Below, piece by piece: positions 12,440-22,352 of a DNA stretch of 64,000 nucleotides. Source of the DNA: Linnemannia hyalina (taxonomy: Eukaryota > Mortierellomycota > Mortierellomycetes > Mortierellales > Mortierellaceae). The stretch is taken from the NCBI GenBank assembly GCA_019671135.1, contig JAHRHY010000023.1:186001-250000 (forward strand), written 5' to 3'. Below the pieces are notes generated by a model. That model searched no databases. It saw nothing but the letters and a program-made list of their open reading frames with translations, and was not told the DNA's origin. The position numbers were made by a program, and so were the translations under genes. Each line of letters starts with the position of its first letter. Position 1 is the first letter of the stretch.

Positions 12440-13764
12440 TTTTTTTTTTTTTTTTTTTGTACACAATTTTATTTCTCTAACAAACAGCATAGAGAAGTTA
12501 TTTGGAAGTAAAAGGGGACTACAGACCAAACTCTTCAGTGCACCATCCGCCAGTCGCAGTCCGGTCCAGAACCTGGCTCTGCGCAACAATTGTCGCTGCT
12601 CTTCACAGCTTAAACGGAAGAAAATAAAACTAGATACGAATGAAGGGGATTCTTCCCATCCTCTCCATCATTGACAACCTCCTCCTTCCTAACAAACTCT
12701 CCAACAACCGCTCGTCAGCAGCGCGTGGGTCCTTGGTCGCTCCAGGGCACCTTCCTTCACAATGTGTGGCTAGCGAAGCGCCTTTTTTTTTTTTTTTTTC
12801 GTACACAATTTTATTTCTCTAACAAACAGCATAGAGAAGTTATTTGGAAGTAAAAGGGGACTACAGACCAAACTCTTCAGTGCACCATCCGCCAGTCGCA
12901 GTCCGGTCCAGAACCTGGCTCTGCGCAACAATTGTCGCTGCTCTTCACAGCTTAAACGGAAGAAAATAAAACTAGATACGAATGAAGGGGATTCTTCCCA
13001 TCCTCTCCATCATTGACAACCTCCTCCTTCCTAACAAACTCTCCAACAACCGCTCGTCAGCAGCGCGTGGGTCCTTGGTCGCTCCAGGGCACCTTCCTTC
13101 ACAATGTGTGGCTAGCGAAGCGCCTTTTTTTTTTTTTTTTTCGTACACAATTTTATTTCTCTAACAAACAGCATAGAGAAGTTATTTGGAAGTAAAAGGG
13201 GACTACAGACCAAACTCTTCAGTGCACCATCCGCCAGTCGCAGTCCGGTCCAGAACCTGGCTCTGCGCAACAATTGTCGCTGCTCTTCACAGCTTAAACG
13301 GAAGAAAATAAAACTAGATACGAATGAAGGGGATTCTTCCCATCCTCTCCATCATTGACAACCTCCTCCTTCCTAACAAACTCTCCAACAACCGCTCGTC
13401 AGCAGCGCGTGGGTCCTTGGTCGCTCCAGGGCACCTTCCTTCACAATGTGTGGCTAGCGAAGCGCCTTTTTTTTTTTTTTTTCGTACACAATTTTATTTC
13501 TCTAACAAACAGCATAGAGAAGTTATTTGGAAGTAAAAGGGGACTACAGACCAAACTCTTCAGTGCACCATCCGCCAGTCGCAGTCCGGTCCAGAACCTG
13601 GCTCTGCGCAACAATTGTCGCTGCTCTTCACAGCTTAAACGGAAGAAAATAAAACTAGATACGAATGAAGGGGATTCTTCCCATCCTCTCCATCATTGAC
13701 AACCTCCTCCTTCCTAACAAACTCTCCAACAACCGCTCGTCAGCAGCGCGTGGGTCCTTGGTCC
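12440..13764 (-). repeat. Right tandem array: four retroelement units, outermost truncated
   Basis: These are the minus-strand counterparts of the left array, separated by poly(T) tracts at about 12440, 12783, 13125 and 13467. The first three mirror the left arm. The fourth, at 13483-13764, has no left partner, lacks about 33 bases found in the other units, and runs into a different 5' flank. The palindrome is therefore asymmetric in copy number, 3 against 4. Confidence 0.85.
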
Positions 13765-13812
13765 TAGCGAAGCGCCACGCGACGGTCTTGCGGCGACTAG
13801 CACGCAAAAAAA

Positions 13813-13899
13813 GAAGGAAAAAGAAGGAAAGGAGAGTGGAATGGAGAAAGGAAATGGTGAATGTAGGTGTTGCAATTCTCGCAATCAAACATCTAAATT
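13813..13899 (+). promoter_or_regulatory. Upstream block of tRNA-Thr, shared with tRNA-Ser
   Basis: The roughly 87 bases 5' of tRNA-Thr carry the same ordered blocks as those 5' of tRNA-Ser: GAGAGTGGAATGGAGAAA, GGTGAATGTAGG, GCAATT. The similarity runs to the first base of the tRNA and stops there, since the two tRNAs differ in sequence. A short A run (13806-13812) and retroelement DNA lie just outside it. Confidence 0.6.
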
Positions 13900-13971
13900 G
13901 CCCGCTTAGCTCATTGGTAGAGCGTCTGCCTAGTAAGCAGAAGGTAGCAGGTTCGATCCCTGCAGTGGGCA
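13900..13971 (+). tRNA. tRNA-Thr (AGT)
   Basis: It is 72 bases long. The acceptor pairs GCCCGCT with AGTGGGC, the D arm is AGCTCATTGGTAGAGC, the anticodon stem is TCTGC/GCAGA with loop CTAGTAA (anticodon AGT, read as IGU after deamination), and the T arm is GCAGGTTCGATCCCTGC. There is no intron. It faces outward, opposite to the tRNA-Ser at 8731. Confidence 0.95.
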
Positions 13972-14120
13972 TATTATTTTACCTTGACGCCAGTCTTTTA
14001 CCGTTTCTAACAATTTTTTTTTGACCGAGTTAACTGATCAAAAGGTCAACCATTTTATTTGCTCGTCAATTGACCATTTTTTAACCGTCTTTTGACCATT
14101 TAACCGATCAACGATTGACC

Positions 14121-14381
14121 GACTAACTGGTTAATCGGTTGACGAGGTAACTGACTCTTGCATGTACGCGATCTTTTTTCATTGCATCCACGTTCAATCG
14201 ATCAACTGACTAACTGGTTAATCGGTTGACGAGGGAACTGACTCTTGCGTGTACGCGATCTTTTTTCATTGCATCCACGTTCAATCGATTAACTGACTAA
14301 TTGGTTAATCGGTTGACGAGGTAACTGACTCTTGCATGCATGCGACCTTTTTCATTGCATCCACGTTCAGTCGGTTAACGG
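14121..14381 (+). repeat. 87-bp tandem repeat, about three units
   Basis: The unit starts GACTAACTGGTTAATCGG at 14121, 14208 and (as GACTAATTGG) 14295. Each holds CTGACTCTTGCATG(T/C)A, then a T-rich stretch, then CATTGCATCCACGTTCA. The array lies in the 5' subterminal region of hAT copy 1. Confidence 0.8.
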
Positions 14382-14563
14382 ATGCCCAATAATGATAGAC
14401 CAAGTAAAGTACGTCAGCACTATCCCAAACAAAAGGTTCAAGCATGTCCACAACTTGTATTTAAAGAACAACGCTTTTGTGCTTTCTTTTCTCTTCACCT
14501 TTGCAATTCCCTCTTCTTATCCCACACATCCCCCACCCTTCACATGCAAAACCATCCACAAGT

Positions 14564-17151
14564 ATGGAGCCGTTAAACCTTACAAACAAGCGACCACCAT
14601 GCGATGGGGGCCCCTCCTCATCGAAGCGCCAGCAGCAAGACGCATCCTTCTCTTCTTCATCATTTGCGATTGGGGCATCCAACTCACCTTCTGGACCTTC
14701 GACTCCAACTTTATTCGACATCAGACACTCCCCACCATCCACTGTTACAACTATAACAGCTTACAGCAACAATAACAGTGCAAACAATAACCATTCAGCA
14801 TCTTCAACAATCTCAACAACTATCGGATTTGATCCCTCACTCTCGGATCCCTTGGAGGAGGAAAGTGACGATGACGATCAATGGAATGCCGACGACGCAG
14901 ATGAACTTCTACAGGGCGATGATGGCGACATGCTCTCGGATACATCACTCACTCCATCCACCTCGATCAGCCAACAGACTGGTCCTGTCAAAATGATCCC
15001 AAGTAAACACCATCTTCTGAACATGCCTCCTGCTACAGCTTCGCACAAATGTTCTCCTTGATTATGCATGCTAATACTTGCCTTGTCTTTACTTTCTATA
15101 GAAGCCTACAAAAAGTTCTTTAAATCTGCCAGAGTAAAGTCCACAGAAGGCGTCTATGAAAACAAATTCGTATGCAGGAGATGCAACAAACCATTATCTC
15201 CCAACAGCGGAACCAGTACACTCAGATATCATGTTGGCACACACCGGGGCGAGAAAGGCAAAGGAAGAGCGGTTGCCGATGGAGTCTCAGGACAAGGTCT
15301 TGTACAATCAACCCTCACTGGAACCTCAACAACTGTTCAAAGGAGGGATGCGATCATCAAAGCCTCCTTAAATTGGGTTGTCGCCGCCTATATACCCTTC
15401 TCAACTTTCGACTCTAGCACATTTCGTGACTTCATCCGCTTGATCAACCCAATCATCATTACACCATGTACAGCTACGGTTCGCAACAGGCTGCACGACT
15501 ATCGTCTTGGTCTTCAGGAGAGAATTGAGCGGCTCCTCTCCAATACATTCAAAGTGGGATCGATGACTGTCGATGATTGGACCTCCGATAGCAATCGCCC
15601 TTTTATGGGGTTAACCCTACATTGGCTTGACAGTGAATTCAGAGGATACGAATGTACTTTGGATCTTATCCCTCACCCATACCCTCACAATGGAGAGTCG
15701 ATTGCCAAGTTGATCAGTAAGTGAGGAATGCTTATCTGTATTATTATTCATGAATTCACATTGGAAAAAATGAAATACAACTCTAATCATCTTTTTTTTT
15801 AAAAAAAAAACTTTGGGTGAGATAGGAGAGACAAGTGAGCATTGGAAGATCCAGGGTTCGATTGCAGCGCTGACAACCGATAACGCCTCAGTAATGATCA
15901 ATGCTGCGGAAAGGGCGGGATTGGAACGGTTGCCCTGTGCTTGTCACATCTTGCACAATTCGGTCAAGGCTGCACTCGAGAAGCAGGAACGACTGAACAG
16001 CATTGTCGTCAAGCTTCATAACCTCGCCTCCTTGTTTCATCGTAGTCCCAAAATGGCACTGGCTCTCGAGCTTGAGCAGGTATGCAACATCCAAAGCTTC
16101 AGCGGCTTTTCCCGAGTTAATGTTCTTGGTACAATTATAGATCTGGTGGCCAGTGGAGTGGCTCTTTAAATCTAACTGCTTCTTTTTTTATCTATCGTAC
16201 AAGGTACGATTGAACATGACACCACAATGCAAAGTCGTCATGGACGTGGAAACTCGGTGGAACAGTTCCTTGGCCATGTTGCGACGGATGATTGAACTCA
16301 AGGCACCGATGGCAGCGGTACGCACGGCGTTATACCAAATGCCGGACGAGCACGAGAACCTCGCCACCCTGAATGAGGCTTACCCGAGGGACAATGAATG
16401 GGGAGCTGCATCTTTGATCATTGATACTTTAGGCGTCTTTGATGATGCCACTCTACTATTCAGCTCTTCCGAGTATGGACTGGCCGCATCCATGTTCGCT
16501 TGGATGACCGTGGTGTTGTTTGCAATGGAGGATAATCCTTCAGGAATCGAGGAAGTCGACACCCTTCGGAGGAACCTTCAGCTTGAGATAGGAACCCGTG
16601 TCAAGGAATCGGAGATCTTGATTAAGGCCTCGTTCTTTCACCCGGCATACAACTTGCTCTACAAACAGTGTAACGAGGATAACTTCGACGTGCTCAAGGA
16701 CCTACTGCGCAGGGAGATGCAGGATATCGCACTACCCGTCAACGCCCCTATTCAACCAGCAGGAGAGAAACCAACAGCTACTCATAAATTGGCAAGGGCA
16801 ATGCAACGGGTTGCCAACATGCAAAACCCAGGAGCCAACGCGGGACAAAACAATGGAGCACCAGCAGATGAGCTCGACCGATATTTCCAGTGTTGTCAAA
16901 GTCAGGATCACGAAATCAACCCTTTGGATTGGTGGAGGCAACACAACACAGTCTTTCCCATCATGGCACAGTTGGCTCGAAAGTATCTGTCGATCCCTGC
17001 AGCATCAGTCGCGTCCGAGAGAATGTTCAGCATTGCAGGAAACTTTGTCACAGACAAACGTAACCGGTTGAGCGATGAAGGTGTCAGTGATCTTGTTTTC
17101 AGCAACAACGCACTGAAAACCCTGCAGAAAGTACCATCGCCCATACCATGA
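14564..17151 (+). CDS. hAT-family transposase, copy 1 (apparently intact)
   Basis: Four exons join in frame: 14564-15002, 15102-15716, 15826-16079 and 16204-17151, giving 751 residues. Order: a low-complexity serine/asparagine-rich N-terminus with an acidic stretch. A BED-type zinc finger with C-x2-C in FVCRRCNKPLSP and H-x4-H in RYHVGTH comes next. The RNase H-like core has the first Asp in SMTVDDWTSD and the second in LTTDNASVM, with a CACHILHNSVKAAL box. The C-terminal hATC dimerisation region has DWWRQH and the catalytic Glu in VASERMFSIAGNF. These are the DDE residues of hAT enzymes, which cut and paste DNA elements. No stop or frameshift was found, so it may be active. The third intron is absent from copy 2. 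Confidence 0.9.
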
Positions 17152-17229
17152 AATAAAACATAAAGCAATCATACTATTATATAAAACCTTTTTATTATTA
17201 TTTTCCTACCCAAGGTCCCTCGCAAGCCC

Positions 17230-17710
17230 ATTATAACGTATTAACCGATTAATGGATTGACTGGTTAACAGGTTATTGGATCAACTGGTCAATGGACTGA
17301 CTTGTTAATCCGTTAACCCGTTAACTGATTAACAAGTTAATATATTGACCGGTTAATGGATTGACTGGTTAATGGATTGACCATTTGACTAAAATCGGCT
17401 AACCATCAATTGACCGACCAGATTAGCCGATGTTTGACCACGGATTAACCGACACGATCGAGCAGTCATATATTTTTTTGGTCAAAAAGTCAATTGGCCG
17501 GTTGATCGAGTCGGTTAATCGGTCAAAAGGTTAAGTCAATTTTTGGTCAATTGACAGTTAACCGATTTAAGTTAACTGGCTAATCTGTCAAATGGTTAAT
17601 CGGCCAATGGGTCAATCGGTTAATCGGTTAGTCAGTTAATCAGTTAATCAGTTAATCGGTCAATCGGTCAATCGGTTAATCGGTTAATCGGTTAATCGGT
17701 TAGGCGGTTA
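17230..17710. repeat. TTAACCGATT/GGTCAAT-type short repeats between the hAT copies
   Basis: This is a degenerate array of 8-15-bp words such as GGTTAATCGG, GGTCAATC and TTGACCG in both orientations. The same words occur at 14027-14120, 20785-20884 and 21340-21390, always next to hAT ends. Subterminal arrays of this kind are typical transposase binding regions in hAT elements. The binding role is inference. Confidence 0.75.
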
Positions 17711-17788
17711 TAATAGGACCTAGAAGAGACCTTGGGTAGGGTAAGAATAATAATAAGGTGTAATGGTATGATTGCTTATTGTTTTATT

Positions 17789-20618
17789 TCATTTCTTGCT
17801 TGCTTTCTGCAGGGTCTTCAATGCATTGTTAGTAAAAACAAGGTCACTGACACCCTCGTCGGTCAGTCGGTTACGTTTAACTGTGACAAAGTTTTCTGCA
17901 ATGCTGAACATTCTCTCGGACGCGACTGATGCTGCAGGGATCGACAGATACTTTCTGTCGCGTCGTTCCCTATGACAAGTCGACTCTTGGCATGATCGGT
18001 TGACCCTTGGCACGATCAGTTGATCCTTGGGCGCAGTTGAATGAGCCCAAGACAATTAATTAGCATTGCTCACAATCACATATATATATCCCATAGTACC
18101 CCAAATAGTTTGATCCTTACCTAGTAACTTGAATAATACTTTGTCTACACCTTGAAACCCCATATCTGACTCCCTATTCCCTTTGTTCTCCTCCTCCACC
18201 TCTCTTCCTGATCCTGCCTAAGAAAAGGTCAACTCTGCCTTGTTCTAGTCTAGATTCTCGACACTTTCGAGCCAACTGTGCCATGACGGGAAAGACTGTA
18301 TCGTGTTGCCTCCACCAATCCAAAGGGTTGATTTTGAAATCCTGGCATTGAACACACTGGAAATATCGGTCGAGTTCATCTCCTGGTGCGTCGTTATGTT
18401 GTCGTCCATTGACTCCTGTGTTTTGCATGTCATAAAGCCGTTGCATCGCCCTTGCCAATTTGTGAGTCGGTTTTTCTCCTGCTGGTTGGACAGGGGCGTT
18501 GACGGGTGGCGCAATATCCTGCATCTCTCTGTGCAGTAGGTCCTTGAGGGTGTCAAAGTTCTCCTCGTTGCATTGTTTGTAGAGCAGGTTGAATGTTGGG
18601 TGAAAGAACGAGGCCTTAATCAAGATATCCGATTCCCTGACACGGTTTCCTATCTCAAGCTGAAGGTTGCTTCGCAGGGTCTCCACTTCCTCGATTCCAG
18701 AAAGATTCTCCTCCATTGCAAACAACAACATGGTCATCCAAGGGAACATGGATCAGCGAGTCCATAATCGGAAGAGCTGAATAGCAGAGTGGTGTCCTCA
18801 AAGGCGCTTAGAGCATCAATGATCAAATCCACCGTTCTCCATTCGTTGTTCCCCGGGTAAATGTCATTCATAGTTGCGAGGTTCTCCTGCTCGTCCGGCA
18901 TCTGACGCAATGCCGTACGAACCGCCGCCATCGGTACCTTGAGCTCAACCATCCGTCGTAACATGGCCAGAGAACAGTCCTGCCAGAGAACTGTTCCACC
19001 GAGTTTCCACGTCCATAATGACCTTGAGTTGCAGTGTCCTGTTCAGTCGTACCTGCTCAAGCTCAAGAGCCTGCATCATTTTGGGACTGCGATGAAAGAA
19101 TGAGGCAAGTTGGTGAAGCTTGATCATAACACTGTTCAGTCGCTCCTGCCTCTCGAGTGCAGCCTTGACCGAATTGTGCAAGATATGACAAGCACAGGGC
19201 GGCCGTTCTAATCCCGCCCTTCCCGCAGCATTGATCATTACTGAGGCGTTATCGGTCGTCAGTGCCGCAATCGAACCTTGGACCTTCCAATGCTCGCTTG
19301 TCTCTCCTATTTCGCCCGAAGTTAAAAAGAATGGTTAGAATTGCTTTTCTTCCAATGTAAATATTAAAAAAAATAAATAAATGCATAAATGGTAATAAAG
19401 ACACACATCCTCAATTCCTCACTTACTAATCAACTTGGCAATCGACTCTCCATTGTGAGGGTATGGGTGGGGGACAAGATCCAATGTACATTCGTATCCT
19501 TTGAACTCGCTGTCAAGCCAATGCAGGGTTATCCCCATAAAAGGGCGATTGCTATCGGAGGTCCAGTCATCGACGGTCATCGATCCCACTTTGAATGTGT
19601 TGGAAAGGAGCTGCTCGATTCTCTCCTGAAGTCCAAGACGATGGTTGTGCAATCAGTCGCGAATCGTAGCTGCACAGGGCATACTGATGATTGGATTGAT
19701 CAAGTGGACAAGGGCGCGAAACGAGTCGGAGTCGAAAGTCGAGAAGGGTATATAGGCTGTGACAACCCAAGTTAAAGCGGCCTTGATGATCGCCTCCTTC
19801 TTTTGAACAGTTGTTGAGGTTCCAGTGAGAGTTGTTTGTACAAGACCGCCTCCAACACTTTGCTGTCCTGAAACTCCATTGTCAGCTGTTCCTTTGCCTT
19901 TGTCGGGCCGGTGCGTGTTCAAATGATACTCGAGTGAATGAGATGCGTTATTGGGGGACAGTGGCTTGTTGCATTTTCTGCATATGAATTTGTTTTCATA
20001 AGTGCCTTCTTCGGTTTTCACTCTGCTGGATTTATAGTACTTCCGGTAGGCTTCTACGAAGTATAGACAGTGAAGTATTAGCATGTATAATCGAGAAGAA
20101 CATTTACGTTAAGCTGCAGTAGAAGGCTTGCACAGAAGATAGTGCTTACTTGGGACCGTTTTGAGTGCACCAGACTGTTGACTGATCGAAGTGGAAGGAG
20201 TAAGTGATGTATTCAAGAACAGGTCGCCATCATCAGCATGTGAAGGGTTATCTGCATCGTCGTCATTCCATAGATCGTCATCTTCACTTTGCTCCTCTAG
20301 GGGACGATCCGAGAGTGAGGGATCAAATTCGATGGTTGTTGAGATTGTTGAGGGTGTGCTGTTGTTATTGTGAGTTGGTGTGTCGCATGAAGGTTCAATA
20401 GATGGATTGGATGCTGCAATCGCAAACGACGAAGAGGACGAGGACGCTGATGTTTTTAGAGGCAAGAGGGAAGCGCCACTTGAGCAAGAAGACGATGAGG
20501 AGGAAGGGAAGGTAGTTGTTGGTCTGGTGGAGAAGGGTGTCTCTTGCTGCTGGCGCTTTGATGAGGAGGACCCTCCATCGAATGATGGTCGTTTGTTTGT
20601 ATGGCTTGGCTGTTCCAT
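17789..20618 (-). pseudogene. hAT-family transposase, copy 2 (broken)
   Basis: This diverged relative of the transposase at 14564 reads leftward. Exon 1 (20618 to about 20148) and exon 2 (from about 20054) join at the same place as in copy 1, and the BED finger, DDW, TTDNAS and SERMFS motifs are all visible. Breaks: an extra 16 bases near 18975 duplicating CTGTTCTCTGGC, a one-base loss near 18755, and a 308-bp solo LTR at 17956-18263. The coding sequence runs straight through EQVRLN where copy 1 has an intron. Its 3' flank resembles that of copy 1. Confidence 0.85.
17956..18263. mobile_element. Solo LTR inserted in hAT copy 2
   Basis: The element is 308 bp, begins TGTCGCGTCG and ends TTCTCGACA, with canonical TG...CA ends. 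It is flanked on both sides by CTTTC (17951-17955 and 18264-18268), a 5-bp target duplication. Removing it with one CTTTC restores the hAT reading LARKYLSIPA seen in copy 1. A TATA-like run ATATATATA lies in the middle. The 5-bp duplication fits Ty3 or Ty1 class elements. Orientation cannot be told. Confidence 0.9.
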
Positions 20619-20886
20619 ACTTGTGAATGTTGTTGTGTGTGAAGGGTAGGAGATATGTGTGAAGGGCGAGGGATATATGTGGATAAGAGGGGAAATAAAA
20701 GGGTAAAGAAAGAAGAAGCACCAGCGCGCTGTTGGCTTAATACGCGCTTAGACCTTTCGGTTCGGGACGATGATGACGCGTACTTTTGATCGGTCAATGG
20801 GTTAATCGATCAATGGGTTAATCGGTCAATGGGTTAATCGGTCAATGGGTTAATCGGTTAAAAGACGGTCAAAAAACGGTCAATTA

Positions 20887-21333
20887 GAAAATTTTCGCAG
20901 ATTCAATTTTCCTTCGTTGAAAAAGCTCCACGAAGGAAAACTGAATGAAGGAAAAATGAGTTGTTTCGCAGGAATTTTTCAGTCGCACATGCTGCGGTCA
21001 GAAGAAAATAGGCTTTCTGACCCCTCCCATGGCTGTAAAGTTGAAGACGGTGGTCTTATGACCTTTCTGCCTTTTTGGGACGAAAGAAATCCTTCCCGTT
21101 TGTCCTTCCCGGAAGGAAATTTGGGAAGGATTTCTTTCGTCCCAAAAAGGCAGAAAGGTCATAAGACCACCGTCTTCAACTTTACAGCCATGGGAGGGGT
21201 CAGAAAGCCTATTTTCTTCTGACCGCAGCATGTGCGACTGAAAAATTCCTGCGAAACAACTCATTTTTCCTTCATTCAGTTTTCCTTCGTGGAGCTTTTT
21301 CAACGAAGGAAAATTGAATCTGCGAAAATTTTC
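20887..21333. mobile_element. Foldback MITE, Tc1/mariner-like, 447 bp
   Basis: An almost perfect palindrome with arms of about 215-220 bases centred near 21110. It starts GAAAATTTTCGCAG, ends CTGCGAAAATTTTC, and is flanked by TA on each side (20885-20886, 21334-21335), the target duplication of Tc1/mariner/pogo transposases. It has no coding capacity beyond frames mirrored between the arms. It sits inside the GGTCAAT-type subterminal array of hAT copy 2, so it is younger than that insertion. Confidence 0.85.
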
Positions 21334-21415
21334 TATTGACCGGCAATATTTTTGGTTAACCATTTAGTCGGTTAACCGGTTAATTCGGTCAAAAAAAAAT
21401 TGGTTAGAAACACTG

Positions 21416-22352
21416 AGTCTGTAATGCATACTTTTGCATCTTGTTTGTTTGTTAGCTGGAATGCAGCCAGGCATGGCATCACCGCAGAAAATGCGAAAAG
21501 AAGGTAAAATTTGGAGACTACCTACGACATTTTTATTATGGTGACTGGTATATTAATCATTTTTGCTACCTCCCAACAAAACTAGTTCTTAAATACAAGG
21601 TAATAAGATAACGCATTTTCATAATACCATGCAGCATTCACACAAGTCCATATCCACCCAGGCATAACTTCGCCCTTTTTTCAAACCACATAATGATTAG
21701 CTACGAAAGCTAAAAGATTCTATTATGTTCTCGCAATCAAAAATGGTCAGGGTAAAAGAAGGCTTAAACATGTTCATTATTGTCTTTCTTGGTTAATAGT
21801 ACTTTTCCCCATTTTCCTTCTCCTATCATTGCTTATGGCCATAGGTCCAAGTAGATATCACTTTCTTTGCTGTCGTTCTCGTCCTCGTCGTTTTGCACAA
21901 GGTGGTAACTTTCTATTGTTTGCAAGTCTGTTTGTTGCTTTGCTTTTTTCCCATCACCACCAAGGCCATTAATCCAAGTCGGTGTCTCATTGGTCCAGAT
22001 TTAGATCGGGTCCCATTGTCGTCATCGTTGTCGCGTGTTGCCTCTTTCCTTTCTCACCATACAACCCCTCTTTCTTCTCTCATCGTCTCTCCTTCATAGG
22101 TCTCGCGCTCATCCCCTCCTCGGCCCTCGGCCATAGTCGCCCAAGGTACTTTTTCTGCTTTTCGAGTTTGTTTGTTGTCTTGCCTTCTTCCCTTCTTCCA
22201 AAAACCCTTCTTCCAAAAACCCTTCTTCCTTTCTTAAAAAACCCTAGGCTCGGTTTTATTCTAAGTCTAAGACAGCATTTATTTTAGCAAGGTCGCAGAA
22301 AGCCCTTTAGTTGTAGTGACGTTTGTAAAATGAATTTACTTTCTAAGGGACC
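21416..22352. other. Unique spacer between the hAT and Crypton debris
   Basis: No gene recognised. It contains T-rich tracts and a short tandem repeat of CTTCTTCCAAAAACC at about 22190-22230. Confidence 0.5.

Larger units (their letters stand above)
9122..13466. repeat. Giant palindrome, arms about 2.1 kb, spacer about 157 bp
   Basis: The left arm runs from about 9122 to 11216 and the right arm from about 11372 to 13466. Position x on the left pairs with about 22588-x on the right. Every frame translated from one arm recurs identically in the other (10550-10840 against 11748-12038, 10810-11049 against 11539-11778, and the 60-residue frames of the tandem units). The spacer at 11217-11371 is unique and A/T-rich. 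Symmetry is lost outward of 9122 and 13466. Confidence 0.9.
14003..21411. mobile_element. Composite of two hAT transposons in tail-to-tail inversion
   Basis: The left end, from 14003, reads GTTTCTAACAA, nine T, then GACCGAGTTAAC. The right end, reverse-complemented from 21411, reads GTTTCTAACCAA, nine T, then GACCGAATTAAC. These near-identical termini face outward. On the right they continue to CAGTG at 21415, a usual hAT start. Two transposase genes point at each other, with a shared TTAACCGATT-type repeat region at about 17230-17710 between them. I find no CACTG-type internal end there. No 8-bp target duplication matches across the outer ends, so the two copies may have inserted separately and been rearranged. 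Confidence 0.65.

Noticed and set aside
9122..13764. CRISPR array
   Set aside because: The repeats are 342 bp, directly adjacent and end in poly(A), with no short spacers.
9393..13972. Many 60-119-codon frames repeated across the palindrome
   Set aside because: They arise from the 342-bp retroelement units with poly(A)/(T) read as F or K runs. No conserved protein apart from the RNase H fragment.
20917..21363. Pair of about 100-codon frames on opposite strands
   Set aside because: Produced by the MITE hairpin reading the same text on both strands.
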